A stretch of 64,000 nt of DNA from Echiichthys vipera. Its lineage: Eukaryota; Chordata; Actinopteri; Perciformes; Trachinidae. The stretch covers positions 15,297,826 to 15,361,825 of the forward strand of contig OY829658.1 of NCBI GenBank assembly GCA_963691815.1, given 5' to 3'. This document shows, one piece after another, positions 62,541 through 64,000 of the stretch (positions are counted from its first letter, which is position 1; each line of letters starts with the position of its first letter). The notes below the pieces were generated by a model that was given only the letters and a program-made list of their open reading frames with translations, had not been told where the DNA came from and made no database searches. The position numbers and the translations under genes are program-made.

Positions 62541-64000
62541 CTGGAGGGGGGAAACAAGATAAGCAGCCTCCATTAGCCCAACAGAACACACCTGCTAGTG
62601 TTAGAATAATTGTATGTGTCTATAGAGTCATTTCAGACAACATTTCTTATTGACCACTGTAATTATGTGATTCTTATCCCATCTTAGAACCTGGAGCCCT
62701 GCTGGTTTCATTCTAACGTCTAATCACAGAGTAATTACAATGCATTTATCTGCAATTAACCACCTACTAGGATAGGAAACCAGCCAAACTATAAGTCCAA
62801 AAGACCAAGACTCGGTTCAGAATTTGTTTTACACTGTGGCACATGTAGTATATTTAGCAGGCTGCACAACTAGCGGACATTTACGTAGTCTGTCAATAGG
62901 CCACTGGCAAGCCATGATTTTGTTACCTTGTGGTCAGAGAATGTGGAAAAGATGCACCAAACAAGACCCAACGCTGTGGACCACCAAAGCTCCTCATTTG
63001 TACCATGAACTTTAGAGGGATGAAAGCCATGACCTGTTTGTGATCTTTATTTATAATAGCATTTGACTGTGTGGAACGGCAGATCAAAGGAAAGGTCAGG
63101 GAACACCGGCTGGCCTGTGTTTGGAGAGCATCACATTGCCTAGATGCAGCACAGTGGTCTCACACAGGCTTTCATCCGCTGGTGGGCTCAGGAAGAGATG
63201 CATGAGGGGGTTGTTTTTTGATCTGGTGTCTTTTGATGGTGCTGGCATTGAACAAATATAGGCAAGGCTAGACGAGGGACATTTCTTGTAGAAATACTGC
63301 AATGCTTCAGGGTGGAAGATAGAAGCAGAGCAGGACAGGGAAATGGCCTTTAAAGCCAACGGGGAAAAAACAATAAAGAGACATGTATGTTACATTTATT
63401 CTGGTCAAATCTTTCTGATAACACAAACAAATATTCCATTATTCTGATTGAAACAAAGACATGCAAGTGTGATATTCTGGAGAAATTAAGAATAGCAAAC
63501 CACCATCTGCCCAACTGTAATATGTTACTCTGCCTACTGAGTCTGCTAGACAAACTACATAATGACTCTAAATCAACTGAAGTGTTATGTAGTGGTTTTG
63601 TTGTTCATACAGTAATGCTGGCACTCTGACATACATACATGGTTTCTAGTCTAGTCTAGTCTAGTCTCTATGGCTACTTATAATTTCGATTAACAAAAAG
63701 ACCAAATCATTTTAAACGTTGATTGTGCACATGACCCTGACCTGACATGATTAGGAATAGAATATAGAAATAAACATGTCTCTCTATTCTCCACAACTGC
63801 CCATGAGATCTTTTCTCTGAAAGTTACTGTTTAAATTAACTTGAAAGTACTGCTTTCAAGGTCAAAAATTAGCTTTCACGCTCAACTATATGTACATTAT
63901 CTTTTAAAACTGAATTGGTTGTAATTTTTCCATCTATAATACATCGACTATATAGTGTAAACCAACAAAGCCAAAGGCTAGCTGTTACTGCTGTGATACT
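62541..64000 (-). other. gabbr2: 3' part of the next upstream gabbr2 intron
   Basis: It ends at CCCCCTCCAG before the TM4 exon. No exon encoding the preceding KNVKMKK region or TM1-TM3 was found, so the intron continues past the window. It contains the CTAGT repeat at 63645; otherwise nothing was recognised. Confidence 0.8.
63645..63667. repeat. (CTAGT)n pentanucleotide repeat
   Basis: Four and a half units of CTAGT (TCTAGTCTAGTCTAGTCTAG onward). Confidence 0.85.

Noticed and set aside
62560..64000. Search for the upstream gabbr2 exon (TM3 and loop, KNVKMKK region)
   Set aside because: No matching peptide in any minus-strand frame; the exon must lie beyond the window.

Overview
The window is vertebrate nuclear DNA. 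It is AT-rich, with GT/AG-bounded exons far apart, long GT, CA, GA and CT microsatellites, and many transposon relics. Several of those relics (a 'TAAAGGAGTAGTTCGACATT' repeat, a 'GGCGGCACGGTGG' SINE, a 'CAATTCAATTTTATTTATAG' repeat, an 'AGGTCCCAYATTATG' MITE) belong to families I know from spiny-rayed (percomorph) teleosts, so a percomorph fish is the best guess. Repeat-family attributions come from memory of consensus sequences, not from a search.

Only one protein-coding gene can be supported: the 3' half of gabbr2, which encodes GABA-B receptor subunit 2, on the minus strand. Seven consecutive coding exons were found, with clean splice sites and matching phases: 62418-62540, 22444-22554, 20875-21099, 20475-20657, 18829-18958, 13342-13459 and 11185-11350. 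Together they give 351 residues plus a TGA stop. They align without gaps to human residues of about 591-941: TM4, extracellular loop 2, TM5-TM7, the cytoplasmic coiled coil that pairs with GABBR1, and the C-tail to a -VSGL terminus. Exons for the signal peptide, Venus-flytrap domain and TM1-TM3 must lie beyond 64000.

Layout: 1-8480 is 3' flank made largely of transposon relics, including a pogo-like element with terminal inverted repeats at 1843-2768. About 8481-11184 is relatively repeat-poor and could be 3' UTR. 11185-22554 carries six exons, with a LINE reverse-transcriptase relic in one intron. 22555-62417 is one intron of 39.9 kb between the TM4 exon and the loop-2/TM5 exon. It holds a LINE 3' end, a nested DNA transposon, two hAT-like elements with BED or transposase remnants, SINE and MITE fragments, long dinucleotide repeats, and a few repeat-free blocks that could be conserved regulatory sequence. 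62541-64000 is the start of the next intron upstream.

No RNA gene, CRISPR array, prokaryotic operon or new multi-gene system was found. The points most worth a second look are the Ser-to-Asn change at the position matching rat GABBR2 Ser783 (the AMPK site), a GU repeat beside a 5' splice site in a 217-base intron, and the structured transposons.
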